Positions 33,309 through 41,642 of a stretch of 64,000 bases of DNA are shown here, in pieces. Made by a program: the position numbers and the translations under genes. This stretch comes from Nostoc sp. B(2019) (GTDB lineage Bacteria; Cyanobacteriota; Cyanobacteriia; Cyanobacteriales; Nostocaceae). Below the pieces are notes generated by a model, which saw only the letters and a program-made list of their open reading frames with translations, was not told the DNA's origin and did not search any database. Where the stretch lies: contig NZ_WVID01000017.1 in the NCBI RefSeq assembly GCF_010091925.1, positions 1-64,000 on the forward strand. The letters run 5' to 3'. Position 1 is the stretch's first letter. The number at the start of each line of letters is the position of its first letter.

Positions 33309-33350
33309 AAAAACTGCTCTTGTTGAAGATAACAGACAAGAGCAGTTTTT
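33309..33350. terminator. Rho-independent terminator, bidirectional
   Basis: aaaaactgctcttgt (33309-33323) and acaagagcagttttt (33336-33350) are perfect 15-bp inverted copies with a 12-base loop and A/T ends on both sides. It lies 25 bp past the stop of the minus-strand gene at 33375-33698, which it probably terminates. Confidence 0.85.
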
Positions 33351-33374
33351 AATAGTAATACCCAAACTAAAAAT

Positions 33375-33698
33375 TTAGGCATCCTCAAGTTCAAATTGAG
33401 CCACCGTAACAGCATTAAAAGCAAAAGCCAAAACTAGTGGCATTGGAGACTGGAGCCAAAAGGTAAAAAGAACAGCTATGATTGTCCCAATTACTGCTGA
33501 CATCGACCAAAAACGTTCCTCAAAAGTTAATCCCTTTTCGGCTTTAATTGTTCTAAGAACTTGAGAGGGAATTGGTTCGGGCATTACTCCACCCGGAGGA
33601 AAAGCCCAGAAATTGTTACGCCGTTCGACAAACAAATCTGTCCAGCCATTTTCTTGGCACCATGCCTCGATCCATTGAAGAGAGTAATGATTCATCAT
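33375..33698 (-). CDS. Conserved cyanobacterial hypothetical membrane protein
   Basis: 107 residues. The N-terminal soluble part (about 1-65) contains WIEAWCQENGWTDLFVERRNNFWAFPPGGVMPEPIP. The second part has two short hydrophobic stretches (SAVIGTIIAVLFTFWLQ and MPLVLAFAFNAVTVAQF), suggesting a hairpin in the membrane. I recognise the general type (small cyanobacterial proteins with 'CQENGWTDL...FWAFPPGGVMP...') but know no function. The start is one of two adjacent Met codons at 33698 without a strong ribosome binding site. A good terminator follows at 33309-33350, so it is probably transcribed alone. Confidence 0.75.
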   Translation of the reverse strand: MMNHYSLQWIEAWCQENGWTDLFVERRNNFWAFPPGGVMPEPIPSQVLRTIKAEKGLTFEERFWSMSAVIGTIIAVLFTFWLQSPMPLVLAFAFNAVTVAQFELEDA

Positions 33699-33956
33699 CG
33701 TCGGGGTTGTGAGTTCGGCTTGTTGAATTTGTATAGTTGGCGAAATATAAATATCTTTGAGATTCCTAACAAACTAGATGAGCGATATTAAAGTGAATAT
33801 AAAATTGTTATGCTTTGTTAAGCACCTAAGACACATTTAATTACGCTCAAATATTGCTTTCCTTAATTAAAAGGCTAACAGTCGATAAAAGCTATTTAAA
33901 GTAAAAGACAATAAACTTTACTTCCGGGAGAGAAAGTAAAGAATTGTAAATAAATA

Positions 33957-34075
33957 GCGTAGGCGTAGCCCGTGATAGCGGCGGTTTACGCCAATCTGAT
34001 AGCGCCAGCGTACCCCTACGGGGAAGCAAGCTACAAAGCAGCGTCTCGTAGAGAGGAACGAGCGTCACTTTTAAA
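33957..34075. repeat. Dispersed repeat cluster
   Basis: Contains gcgtaggcgtagcccgtg, gatagcggcggtttacgcc, gcgtacccctacggggaagc with its cccctacgggg hairpin, aagctacaaagc, and gcagcgtctcgtagagagg...gagcgtcac. These are the same SDR cores as at 19760-19933 and 9446-9515. They fill most of the 454-bp gap ahead of the pentapeptide gene. No gene is seen in that gap. Confidence 0.75.
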
Positions 34076-34152
34076 GCTAGACGTCGCTTTTGATTGTTAA
34101 CTCATTGTGAATTCTGAGACTCAAGCTAATATTCAAATGCGATAAGCTAAAA

Positions 34153-34677
34153 ATGCAGCGACAGGATACAAAATTGGCTAGCGATATGTTTTTGCGGCGA
34201 GGGTTGGCGTTACTTCTAGGGATTATAATATGGTGCGCGGCTTATCCCGCACTGGCGGCAGACTGGACTCATCCACTGTCATTTAGCAATGCAGAGTTGA
34301 CAAGACACGATTTTTCTGGTGAAAGCTTACAAGCTGCTGAGTTTTCTAACGCCAATATGGAACTGGCTAATTTTGCAAACGCTGACTTGCGGGGAGCAGT
34401 ATTGAGTGCTTCGGTAATGACACAAGCGAATCTGCACGCAGCGGATTTAACTAACGCAATGGTTGATCAGGTAAACTTAACTAAAGCTGATTTGAGCGAT
34501 GCAGTTTTCAAAGAAGCTCTTTTGCTCCGCGCCATCTTTACTGATGTGAATATAGACGGTGCAGATTTCACAGATGCAGTTTTAGATAAGGTGCAAATCA
34601 AAGAACTGTGCGGTAAAGCCAGCGGTGTGAATTCTAAAACTGGCGTGGAAACTAGTTATTCTCTAGGATGTCAATGA
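34153..34677 (+). CDS. Lumenal pentapeptide-repeat protein
   Basis: 174 residues. A signal peptide (RRGLALLLGIIIWCAAYPALAA) is followed by about fifteen A(D/N)LxX pentapeptides (AEFSNANMELANFANADLRGAVLS, ANLHAADLTNA, ADLSDAVFKEA) that form a right-handed quadrilateral helix. The C-terminal tail has two cysteines (ELCGKASGVNSKTG...SLGC). This resembles the thylakoid-lumen pentapeptide proteins of cyanobacteria and plants, whose exact role is not settled. The signal peptide has an Arg-Arg pair, so Tat export to the lumen is possible. Its stop overlaps the purK start (ATGA), which points to one transcript. No clear ribosome binding site. Confidence 0.85.
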   Translation: MQRQDTKLASDMFLRRGLALLLGIIIWCAAYPALAADWTHPLSFSNAELTRHDFSGESLQAAEFSNANMELANFANADLRGAVLSASVMTQANLHAADLTNAMVDQVNLTKADLSDAVFKEALLLRAIFTDVNIDGADFTDAVLDKVQIKELCGKASGVNSKTGVETSYSLGCQ

Positions 34678-35828
34678 AGCGTGTTGGTATAATTGGTGGC
34701 GGGCAACTTGCCTGGATGATGGGAGACGCGGCAAAGAAGCTAGGTGTAGAATTGGTAGTGCAAACTCCTAGTCAAGATGACCCAGCCGTTTCAATCGCCC
34801 AAGAAACTATTTTTGCCCCAGTTGATGACGCCAGCGCCACAGAGATATTAGCGACAAAATGCGATGTCATCACCTTTGAAAACGAATTTGTTAATTTAGA
34901 TGCTTTATCTCTGCTAGCACAAAAAGGCGTTTGCTTCCGCCCTAGGTTAGAAGCCTTGTCTCCCCTTTTAGATAAATATCATCAGCGTTGCTATTTGCGC
35001 GATTTGGGATTACCTGTCCCCCAGTTTTTCGCCCTCGACGAGCTAGAGCATCTCAAATCCAAAATGAGATATCAGAGCTTTCCCATAGTCCTTAAATCCC
35101 GACGCCACGGATATGATGGTCAGGGTACTTTCATAATTCCAGATTTGGCGACTTTGGAAGAAAAAGCGAACGAAAGTGTCACCAACAAGACATTTAGTCA
35201 ACCACTTTTCTTATTAGAAGAATTTGTACCCTTTGAAAGGGAACTGGCTGTAATTGCAGCTCGTTCTGTAGATGGGGAGATTGTAAGCTATCCAGTTGTA
35301 GAAACCCAACAAGAACAACAAGTCTGTCGGCGGGTAATTGCGCCAGCCCAGATTACGCCTAATCAAGCAGCTGAAATAAAAGCGATCGCACACACCCTAC
35401 TAAATAGCTTACAAGTGGTAGGAGTTTTTGGAATAGAGCTATTTCTCACTGCTGATGGCAAAGTGCTGGTCAATGAAATCGCCCCCCGCACCCACAACTC
35501 TGGACATTTCTCCCTTGACGCTTGTGAAACTTCTCAATTTGAGCAGCACCTCCGAGCAGTTTGTGGTTTTTCTTTGGGTAATCCTGCTTTGCAGTGTACC
35601 AGTGCTGTGATGGTCAACCTACTAGGGTACGAAAATTCTCAAAGCGACTACCAAAGTAAGCGCCAACAATTAGCCAAGATTCCCCAAGCCCACGTTCATT
35701 GGTACGGTAAGACTGAATCGCGTCCTGGGCGAAAGCTGGGGCACGTTACCGTTTTACTCGATAACCAGCACCGGGATAGGTTGAGTGCCATCGCCCACAC
35801 CATAGAATCCATCTGGTATCCCAGTTAA
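34674..35828 (+). CDS. purK: 5-(carboxyamino)imidazole ribonucleotide synthase
   Basis: ATP-grasp enzyme of purine synthesis that carboxylates AIR with bicarbonate to N5-CAIR, the substrate of PurE. Signatures: GIIGGGQLAWMMGDAAKKLG at the N terminus, ITFENEFVN, VLKSRRHGYDGQGTF (ATP-binding), LLEEFVPFERELAVIAARS, FGIELFLTADGKVLVNEIAPRTHNSGHFSLDAC (metal and substrate site) and QFEQHLRAVCG. About 384 residues, full length. An ATG at 34668 is also in frame, but AGG lies six bases before the ATG at 34674, and that start gives the usual MKRVGIIGGG. It overlaps the preceding gene by four bases. A 6S-like RNA follows on the same strand. Confidence 0.95.
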   Translation: MKRVGIIGGGQLAWMMGDAAKKLGVELVVQTPSQDDPAVSIAQETIFAPVDDASATEILATKCDVITFENEFVNLDALSLLAQKGVCFRPRLEALSPLLDKYHQRCYLRDLGLPVPQFFALDELEHLKSKMRYQSFPIVLKSRRHGYDGQGTFIIPDLATLEEKANESVTNKTFSQPLFLLEEFVPFERELAVIAARSVDGEIVSYPVVETQQEQQVCRRVIAPAQITPNQAAEIKAIAHTLLNSLQVVGVFGIELFLTADGKVLVNEIAPRTHNSGHFSLDACETSQFEQHLRAVCGFSLGNPALQCTSAVMVNLLGYENSQSDYQSKRQQLAKIPQAHVHWYGKTESRPGRKLGHVTVLLDNQHRDRLSAIAHTIESIWYPS

Positions 35829-35876
35829 ATTTTCTAGAAAATTCCGATATAGAATACACAACATCTTTTAGAAGGC

Positions 35877-35882
35877 TATAAT
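35877..35882 (+). promoter_or_regulatory. Putative -10 box of the 6S-like RNA
   Basis: A perfect TATAAT 49 bp after the purK stop. Transcription would begin near 35888, exactly where the closing stem of the RNA described next starts. No good -35 hexamer is seen at 17 bp. Confidence 0.55.
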
Positions 35883-35887
35883 GAGTT

Positions 35888-36072
35888 AGTTGCACTACGA
35901 CGTTGGTGACTGCCATCAAGTTTTTTGATCTATGCCTTTAAAGACAAGGGAGTCAAACAGTTCTCGTGGCAGTAGACCGGGCATGCACCCGGAAACTTTA
36001 AACGAGAAATTTAGGTTCCCACCTGGTTAAACCAGGTCATAAACTTAGGTAAAACGGCGTCGCGGTGAACTT
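35888..36072 (+). ncRNA. ssaA: 6S RNA (6Sa RNA), probable
   Basis: Non-coding RNA expected to bind RNA polymerase holoenzyme by mimicking an open promoter. The 5' end (gttgcactacgacgttgg, from 35889) pairs with the 3' end (aacggcgtcgcggtgaac, 36053-36070) in a long stem with G-U pairs and one bulge. Inside are hairpins ccggg-catgca-cccgg (35977-35992) and acctggttaaaccaggt (36021-36037), leaving an unpaired central region as in 6S RNAs. Length of about 185 nt fits. A perfect -10 box lies just upstream and a strong terminator just downstream. In cyanobacteria the 6S gene is known to be linked to purK, which precedes it here. Assigned by position and hand-folded structure only. Confidence 0.7.
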
Positions 36073-36081
36073 AAAATTATT

Positions 36082-36112
36082 AGCTCCCAAAGTTAATTAG
36101 AACTTGGGAGCT
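36082..36112 (+). terminator. Rho-independent terminator of the 6S-like RNA
   Basis: agctcccaaagtt (36082-36094) pairs with aacttgggagct (36101-36112) with one bulged A, followed by a T-rich stretch. It ends the transcript that begins near 35888. The remaining bases to 36350 are AT-rich with no gene seen. Confidence 0.8.
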
Positions 36113-36350
36113 TTAATTATTTCAATCAGTAAAACTTATAATATAAATAAGAAATTAAAAACAGAAAACATAAGATGAGGCATAGTAGGCATTTTAGCTC
36201 TCTTAATCAAACAAATTTAATCTTCTGCAACTTAAAAGTTAGCAACATCTGTTTATGAAAACAAAATTTGTATAAATTGATTCTAATTTAGGTATCGTTC
36301 AGAGTTAAGATGGCAAAATTGCGTCAAATTGTGGTTAAAGCTACAAAAAA

Positions 36351-37616
36351 TTGTCACAACAACTAACTAATACAGTGTTTCCAGCCTCGGTTTTCCGACT
36401 CGACAATGGTTTAACATTTATTCATCAAGAGATTCCCACTACCCCTGTAGTTGTGGCAGATGTTTGGGTGCGTGCTGGAGCCACCCTAGAGCCAGAACCT
36501 TGGTTTGGGATGGCACACTTTTTAGAACACATGATTTTTAAAGGTACGGCGACGCTACCCCCTGGAATGTTCGATCACAATGTTGAAAATAGGGGTGGCG
36601 TGAGTAATGCCGCTACGAGCTATGATTATGCTCATTACTCCCTCACCACAGCAGCTCCTTACCTGAAAGATACTCTGCCCCACTTAGGGGAACTACTGTT
36701 GAATGCAGCAATTCCAGAAGATGAATTTGTTCGTGAACGAGATGTAGTGCTAGAGGAAATCCGCGCTTGCCAAGATGATTCTGACTGGATAGGATTTCAA
36801 TCTCTTATCACAAGCATCTATCAACACCATCCTTACGGGCGTTCAGTCCTAGGTAGTGAGCACGACTTGATGCAGCAGTCACCAGAAGCAATGCGCTGTT
36901 TTCACCGCGCTCACTATCAGCCAGAAAATATGACAGTGGTGATTGTCGGGGGTATTCACCAGCAGCCAGCTTGGGAAATAGTAAATCGCTCATTTTCTGA
37001 TTTTGCCAAACGTCCTGATTGTCCACAGTCTAAAAAAGTGGCCGAGCCAGCAATAACCAAAATCCGCCGTCAAGAACTGTGTTTACCACGCATAGAACAA
37101 GCGCGGCTGCTGATGGCGTGGCTAGTACCAGGAGTAGAGGAACTCCGCACTGCTTATGGTTTGGATTTATTGTCAGTATTATTGGCAGAAGGGCGGACTT
37201 CGCGCTTGGTACGTGATTTGCGGGAGGATATGCAATTAGTCCAGGGAATTTGCAGTAATTTTTCCCTACAACGAGAATCGAGTTTATTTACAATTACTGC
37301 CTGGTTAGAACCAGAAAATCTGGAGCAAGTTGAGTCTTTGATTTGCGCTCATTTGGATGATTTGCAAACTATCGGAATTAGCGAGCAGGAACTTTCTCGC
37401 ACAAGTCGGCTGCTGTGTAATGAGTATGCGTTTTCTACCGAAACGCCAAATCAGCTTACGGGGCTTTATGGCTACTACAATACCATTGCTCAGGCTGAAT
37501 TAGCAGTGACGTATCCTCAGCAGATTCAGTCGTTTGATACCCAAGAACTGCAAGAATTAGCTAAACAATATCTTTCACCGCATAATTACGCAGTTACCGT
37601 ACTTAAGCCTTATTAG
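36351..37616 (+). CDS. M16-family zinc peptidase, catalytic subunit
   Basis: 421 residues of the M16B (processing-peptidase-like) type. The inverted zinc motif HxxEH is intact as HFLEH (His56, Glu59, His60), and the third ligand Glu is in ERDVVLEEIRA about 75 residues on. The second domain (NMTVVIVGGI, then ARLLMAWLVPG...LDLLSVLLAEGRTSRL) has the same fold without zinc ligands. The next gene encodes the non-catalytic partner, so the two probably form a heterodimer. No signal peptide, so cytoplasmic. The only usable start is TTG at 36351, since an in-frame stop lies 12 bases upstream. The stop codon TAG is the first triplet of a heptamer repeat array. Confidence 0.9.
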   Translation: MSQQLTNTVFPASVFRLDNGLTFIHQEIPTTPVVVADVWVRAGATLEPEPWFGMAHFLEHMIFKGTATLPPGMFDHNVENRGGVSNAATSYDYAHYSLTTAAPYLKDTLPHLGELLLNAAIPEDEFVRERDVVLEEIRACQDDSDWIGFQSLITSIYQHHPYGRSVLGSEHDLMQQSPEAMRCFHRAHYQPENMTVVIVGGIHQQPAWEIVNRSFSDFAKRPDCPQSKKVAEPAITKIRRQELCLPRIEQARLLMAWLVPGVEELRTAYGLDLLSVLLAEGRTSRLVRDLREDMQLVQGICSNFSLQRESSLFTITAWLEPENLEQVESLICAHLDDLQTIGISEQELSRTSRLLCNEYAFSTETPNQLTGLYGYYNTIAQAELAVTYPQQIQSFDTQELQELAKQYLSPHNYAVTVLKPY

Positions 37617-37735
37617 TCATTAGTCATTGGTCATTGGTCATTGGTCATTAGTCATTAGTCATTGGTCATTGGTCACTAGACAACTGACAACTGACAACTG
37701 ACAACCAACAATTGACAAAGGACAAATGACAAATG
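37614..37735. repeat. Heptanucleotide repeat array (STRR) between the M16 genes
   Basis: Two blocks of 7-bp units. The first has nine units of tagtcat/tggtcat (37614-37676) and begins with the TAG stop of the first M16 gene. The second has eight units of acaactg/acaaatg (37680-37735) and ends with the ATG start of the second gene. The second unit, phase-shifted (atgacaa), is nearly the inverse of the first (atgacca), so the region can fold on itself. The unit acaaagg at 37715-37721 supplies the only ribosome-binding-like sequence for the second gene. Confidence 0.9.
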
Positions 37736-39004
37736 ACAACCTTGCTGGAAAACTCTCCTATCCATCGCACCGTTTTGAACAATGGCATTGTAGTACTGGT
37801 GGCAGAAAATCCTGCTGCGGATATCATTGCGGCGCGAGTCTTTGTGCGTGCTGGTAGTTGTTGCGAAAATCGAGAGCAAGCGGGGTTGGCGCATTTGCTA
37901 TCAGCAGTAATGACAAAGGGATGCGATGGACTCTCTAGTTTAGAAATTGCTGAAAAAGTAGAGTCTGTGGGAGCGAGTTTGAGTACAGATAGCTCTACTG
38001 ATTATTTTTTACTGTCTTTGAAGACGGTGACATCTGATTTTGCTGAAATTTTAGCATTGGCAGGGCTGATTTTGCGATCGCCCACATTTCCCGAAACCCA
38101 AGTTGAACTAGAACGACGTCTAGCACTACAAGACATTCGCTCACAAAAAGAACAACCGTTTACTGTCGCCTTTGAGCAAATGCGGCAGGTAATGTACCAA
38201 AATCATCCCTATGCGATGTCGGTGCTAGGGGATGAAACAACGATGGGCAGTATAACTCGTGCAGACTTAGTTGAGTATCATCAAACTTATTTCCGTCCAG
38301 ATAATGTGGTAATTAGTATTGCTGGTCGAGTTACACCCACAGATGCGGTTGATTTGGTGAAAAAAGTTTTTGGTGATTGGCAAACTCCACCACAAGCGCT
38401 ACCTGTATTGAATTTGCCTGAGATTAAGGTGGAACCGCAACCAAGGCTTAAACCCATACATACACAACAATCAATTGTGATGCTAGGTTACTTGGGCCCA
38501 TCGGTGAGTTCTCCTGACTACGCCCCACTGAAGTTACTTTCTACCTACTTGGGAAATGGGCTTTCTAGCCGCTTGTTTGTCGAATTGCGAGAAAAGCGAG
38601 GCTTAGCTTACGAGGTATCCGCATTTTACCCAACAAGACTGTTTCCAGCGTCATTCTTGGTTTACATGGGCACGGCAGCGGAGAATACCAGTATAGCTCT
38701 AGAAGGACTGCGGACAGAAGTAGATTTACTAATTACCACAGAAGTATCAGAAAGTGCACTCCAATCAGCTAAAAATAAGATATTGGGGCAGTACGCCTTG
38801 GGTAAACAAACGAACGGCCAAATTGCTCAGATATACGGTTGGTATGAAATTTTGGGCTTAGGAATTGATTTTGATAAAAAGTTTCAAGAATTGATTGCGG
38901 CTGTAAATGTTAAAGATGCCATCGCCGCAGCTGGCAAATACTTAAAGGAACCTTATTTGTCTTTAGTTGGTCAAGAAGAAGCAATTAATAGTGCGATCGC
39001 CTAG
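37733..39004 (+). CDS. M16-family peptidase, non-catalytic partner subunit
   Basis: 423 residues with the M16 fold, but the zinc motif is lost: HLLSAVM stands where HFLEH is in the neighbour. The substrate-binding Arg/Tyr region of the second domain is kept (GLSSRLFVELREKRGLAYEVSAFYP). In M16B heterodimers one chain has the zinc and the other the Arg/Tyr pair, so this is the complementing subunit rather than a dead gene. Cytoplasmic. The ATG at 37733 is formed by the last heptamer of an STRR array, and the AAAGG 11-12 bases upstream comes from another unit. It is 116 bp after its partner and probably in the same transcript. Confidence 0.9.
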   Translation: MTTLLENSPIHRTVLNNGIVVLVAENPAADIIAARVFVRAGSCCENREQAGLAHLLSAVMTKGCDGLSSLEIAEKVESVGASLSTDSSTDYFLLSLKTVTSDFAEILALAGLILRSPTFPETQVELERRLALQDIRSQKEQPFTVAFEQMRQVMYQNHPYAMSVLGDETTMGSITRADLVEYHQTYFRPDNVVISIAGRVTPTDAVDLVKKVFGDWQTPPQALPVLNLPEIKVEPQPRLKPIHTQQSIVMLGYLGPSVSSPDYAPLKLLSTYLGNGLSSRLFVELREKRGLAYEVSAFYPTRLFPASFLVYMGTAAENTSIALEGLRTEVDLLITTEVSESALQSAKNKILGQYALGKQTNGQIAQIYGWYEILGLGIDFDKKFQELIAAVNVKDAIAAAGKYLKEPYLSLVGQEEAINSAIA

Positions 39005-39094
39005 GGTAAATTATATGCGATCGCAGTATTATCAGCTGTTTTCTCAACCAAGCGGCTGTACCATATAGCATCAGAAGTTTCCGGTGGAAATTCC

Positions 39095-40162
39095 ATGAAA
39101 GGCAGCCTGAAAGCAAGTATCTTGAACTACTTACGCGCATTAGACCCCACTGTAATTTGCCGTAGAATGGAAAACGGGCAACAAGACAAGTGGACAAAGA
39201 GGTCTAAATTTCTATCAAGGATTGAAATAGTCCTGTTTTCCTGTACGCCTTTGCTCATTGGCTCCTTGGCCGTAGTATCAATTGCAGCGCCACAAAAAAT
39301 TGCCCAAGTAAGTTCTGGAGATAGCATCAACCGCCCTACCCTCAAAGTTGGTAGCCAAGGAGAACGTGTGTCTGAACTTCAGGCAGCTCTTAAACTTTTG
39401 GGCTTTTACTCAGGTGCAGTAGATGGCATCTATAACGATGATACGGCTAGCGCTGTTTCCCGCTTTAAGCAAGCAGCTGGCTTGAGTCCAGATGGTATAG
39501 TCGATGTCAGTACTTGGCAAAGACTTTTTCCTAACGAACCGATAGTGACATCAACTGCCTCTTCACCTCAGCCAACATTTAACTCAGCGACAAATTTTCC
39601 CGTTCCAACCCAGCCTAGCAACGTCACCAGGGTTGTGAATTCCAACCCCAACCCCCCAAGACAAGCTGCAAGTCAAATTGTATCCAGCCCAGAGCCAAAA
39701 CCTACTAACCCAAGTCAAAGTACAACTCCAAGACCCCAGAAACCGTCGTCTCGTACTACCTCTACGACTGCGAATTCCAGCTTAGAGCCAAAACCTGCTA
39801 ACCCCAGACAAAGTACAACTCCAAGACCCCAGAAACCGTCGTCTCGTAATACCTCTACTACCCGTCAGTCAGCCAGACGTACTGGGCAAACTACGCCGAT
39901 TCAGCCAACCCCAAGTAGTAAGCGAACACCAGGTATTCAATACACCTCAGAGGGATGGCCAATTTTGCGTGTAGGGATGCGTGGTTCTGAAGTTACTAAG
40001 TTGCAAGAAAGATTGCAAAAGCTTGGTTTCCTGAAGGGTAGTATCGATGGAGATTTTGGCGAGACAACCGAGGCGGCAGTGAAAGCTGCACAAAAGCGCT
40101 ACAGTTTAGAAGCTGACGGCGTAGTTGGTGGCTCCACCTGGGAGATTCTTTTGCGGCGTTAG
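39095..40162 (+). CDS. Membrane-anchored protein with two peptidoglycan-binding domains
   Basis: 355 residues. After a basic N-terminal tail, a hydrophobic segment (IEIVLFSCTPLLIGSLAVVSIAAP, about 43-66) anchors it in the membrane. PG_binding_1 domain one covers about 80-145 (LKVGSQGERVSELQAALKLLGFYSGAVDGIYNDDTASAVSRFKQ). A Pro/Ser/Thr-rich linker follows (about 150-290), then domain two (about 295-353: LRVGMRGSEVTKLQERLQKLGFLKGSIDGDFGETTEAAVKAAQ). No catalytic domain, so it probably tethers the cell wall. The linker has a 93-bp direct duplication (39691-39783 and 39784-39876). GGTGGA precedes the ATG at 39095; a later ATG at 39167 (MENGQQ) is possible and would give a more usual signal-anchor length. 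Confidence 0.85.
   Translation: MKGSLKASILNYLRALDPTVICRRMENGQQDKWTKRSKFLSRIEIVLFSCTPLLIGSLAVVSIAAPQKIAQVSSGDSINRPTLKVGSQGERVSELQAALKLLGFYSGAVDGIYNDDTASAVSRFKQAAGLSPDGIVDVSTWQRLFPNEPIVTSTASSPQPTFNSATNFPVPTQPSNVTRVVNSNPNPPRQAASQIVSSPEPKPTNPSQSTTPRPQKPSSRTTSTTANSSLEPKPANPRQSTTPRPQKPSSRNTSTTRQSARRTGQTTPIQPTPSSKRTPGIQYTSEGWPILRVGMRGSEVTKLQERLQKLGFLKGSIDGDFGETTEAAVKAAQKRYSLEADGVVGGSTWEILLRR
39691..39876 (+). repeat. 93-bp direct duplication within the linker
   Basis: Two copies starting agagccaaaacct at 39691 and 39784, each encoding a linker unit beginning EPKP and containing QSTTPRPQKPSSR. They are nearly identical, which suggests a recent length change in the flexible spacer between the two wall-binding domains. 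Confidence 0.8.
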
Positions 40163-40745
40163 CTGCTGGCGTAGCCTCAACCACAGGAAAAGGCTCTTGT
40201 AGAAGAGTCATCGAAAACGTTGGCAGAACCTTGCTTGTGGACTTTGTAGCCAAGCCGCCGCACCGCATGGGACATAGGGCATTGAAAAGAGGCAGAATGC
40301 TGCTCTTGCAGAGGGGAAAAATCCTCTCCATGCCCCATGTCTAAAAATGTAGTTTTTTACTTTATGGTACATCCTACAATACGATAAAGATACCCCGATT
40401 AAGAAGTATTACCCAGTGCCAGTGCTGAAAAGTTACATTATTTTTGGGCTGACAAAAGAGGACGGCAACTATCGGAGTCGTAAACGGTGGTGTTTGTAAG
40501 ATTTATGCATTAACAGAGACAATCAAGTACGCAATGTGGATTTATCAGATGTTAGAGTTTCGTTTTTACATTCTTAGCAAGCAATGTCTAAGAACAAGGC
40601 TACCTATGTGATTGTAGTCGCCAATAGTCTGAACACACATGATGGTTGATCTGTACAGTGCGTAAGTCCTACCCTGAGCGTGTTTTACACCACACCAGGC
40701 AATAATCAAAGTAATTAAACTACTGTTAATTTATCTAAAACTCTT
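40163..40745. other. Intergenic, 583 bp, no gene found
   Basis: Follows the wall-binding protein. No frame has family resemblance and no strong terminator or dispersed SDR core was found apart from a weak gctgctggcgtagcc fragment at the start. Possible paired segments near 40310-40340 (ggggaaaaatcctctccatgcccc) are unconvincing. Confidence 0.4.
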
Positions 40746-41099
40746 ATGCAGCACTTTTTATTCACTTGGCTCGGTACTGCGGTGGCATTGTTGATCAGTG
40801 CTAATATCGTTCCAGGATTTATTGTCAAGACTTTTGTGGCCGCCCTTCTTGCCGCTATTGTTATAGGTCTAGTTAATGCATTTGTTCGACCAATTTTACG
40901 TATTTTAGCGTTTCCAATTACCTTACTCACCTTTGGTTTATTTACATTTGTACTCAACGCCTTGACTCTTTGGCTAGCAAGTGTTTTAACTCCTGGTTCT
41001 GGTTTTGAAATCAAGGGTTTTTTACCTGCTTTGTTGGGTTCCATCGTGCTAGCGATTGTCTCTAGCATCATTAACTATGTTCTGAGAGTGGTTGATTAG
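40746..41099 (+). CDS. Small membrane protein of the 'phage holin 4' (PF04020/YvlD-like) family
   Basis: 117 residues, nearly all hydrophobic, with four membrane segments: FLFTWLGTAVALLISANIVPGF, FVAALLAAIVIGLVNAFVRPILRILAFPITLLT, FGLFTFVLNALTLWLASVL and FLPALLGSIVLAIVSSIINYVL. The VNAFVRPILRILAFPITLLTFGLFTFVLNAL core is the signature of this widespread family. Despite the family name, members are ordinary chromosomal membrane proteins, and nothing here suggests a prophage. ATG at 40746 lacks a ribosome binding site. It is convergent with the cobalamin gene, with a 48-bp gap. Confidence 0.85.
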   Translation: MQHFLFTWLGTAVALLISANIVPGFIVKTFVAALLAAIVIGLVNAFVRPILRILAFPITLLTFGLFTFVLNALTLWLASVLTPGSGFEIKGFLPALLGSIVLAIVSSIINYVLRVVD

Positions 41100-41147
41100 G
41101 AAAAATTGACTTATACCGGACTAAGGATGTAAACGCCATACTCGCCT

Positions 41148-41642
41148 CTACAAACTTCGTCCTTTATCTAATTCTTGGGCAACAGCTACCGTCACCGCGC
41201 CTAGTTGCCCTTGTAACCGGAAAATTTGTTTAGGAATTAAGCAAGTTACGCTCAATACCTCTGGGCTTGCAAATAGAGGAAGCGTTAAGGACGGGATGAG
41301 TTGAGAAGCTGCCAGAATAGCAGATGCTTCTGCTACGCTAGGTGTTCCCACTGCTTGATCAATGATTGTGGCAGGGTTGGGGACAGAGACGGTGCGAAGG
41401 ATTTCCGCACAAAAGGTTTTTAAAGTCCAATTGCGTAGGCGGCAAATTTCCAATAAGCCAACTTCTGAGGCTTTAGTGTCTATGGTAGCAATACCTGCGA
41501 TCGCACTTTGGGAAAGTTGGTTTTCTTGAAATACTTGCCCAATTGCCTTGTCAATCAATTGCCCAGAAGTTCCTCGCTGACAACCAATTCCTACCCACAA
41601 AACCTGTTGATGTAACTGCACTCGGTGCAATTTATCATTCAC
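41148..41642 (-). CDS. CbiG C-terminal domain/CobE-like cobalamin biosynthesis protein
   Basis: 164 residues matching the C-terminal domain of CbiG, which takes part in opening ring C and releasing acetaldehyde in anaerobic corrin synthesis. Signatures: LWVGIGCQRGTSGQLIDKAI, IAGIATIDTKASEVGLLE, AVGTPSVAEASAILAA and GAVTVAVAQEL. It occurs here alone, not fused to the CbiG N-terminal and middle domains. In cyanobacteria the remaining part is often fused to CobJ or encoded elsewhere. Cytoplasmic. The ATG at 41642 has no strong ribosome binding site. No other cobalamin gene is in the window. Confidence 0.85.
   Translation of the reverse strand: MNDKLHRVQLHQQVLWVGIGCQRGTSGQLIDKAIGQVFQENQLSQSAIAGIATIDTKASEVGLLEICRLRNWTLKTFCAEILRTVSVPNPATIIDQAVGTPSVAEASAILAASQLIPSLTLPLFASPEVLSVTCLIPKQIFRLQGQLGAVTVAVAQELDKGRSL

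Noticed and set aside
36310-36366. 18-codon frame upstream of the first M16 gene as a leader peptide
   Set aside because: It overlaps the TTG start, but no binding site or conserved feature supports it.
39996-40331. 111-codon minus-strand frame
   Set aside because: It lies mainly opposite the conserved second peptidoglycan-binding domain and is a shadow.
40746-41099. Prophage marker (holin)
   Set aside because: The family name is historical; no other phage gene is nearby, and the protein is a common chromosomal membrane protein.
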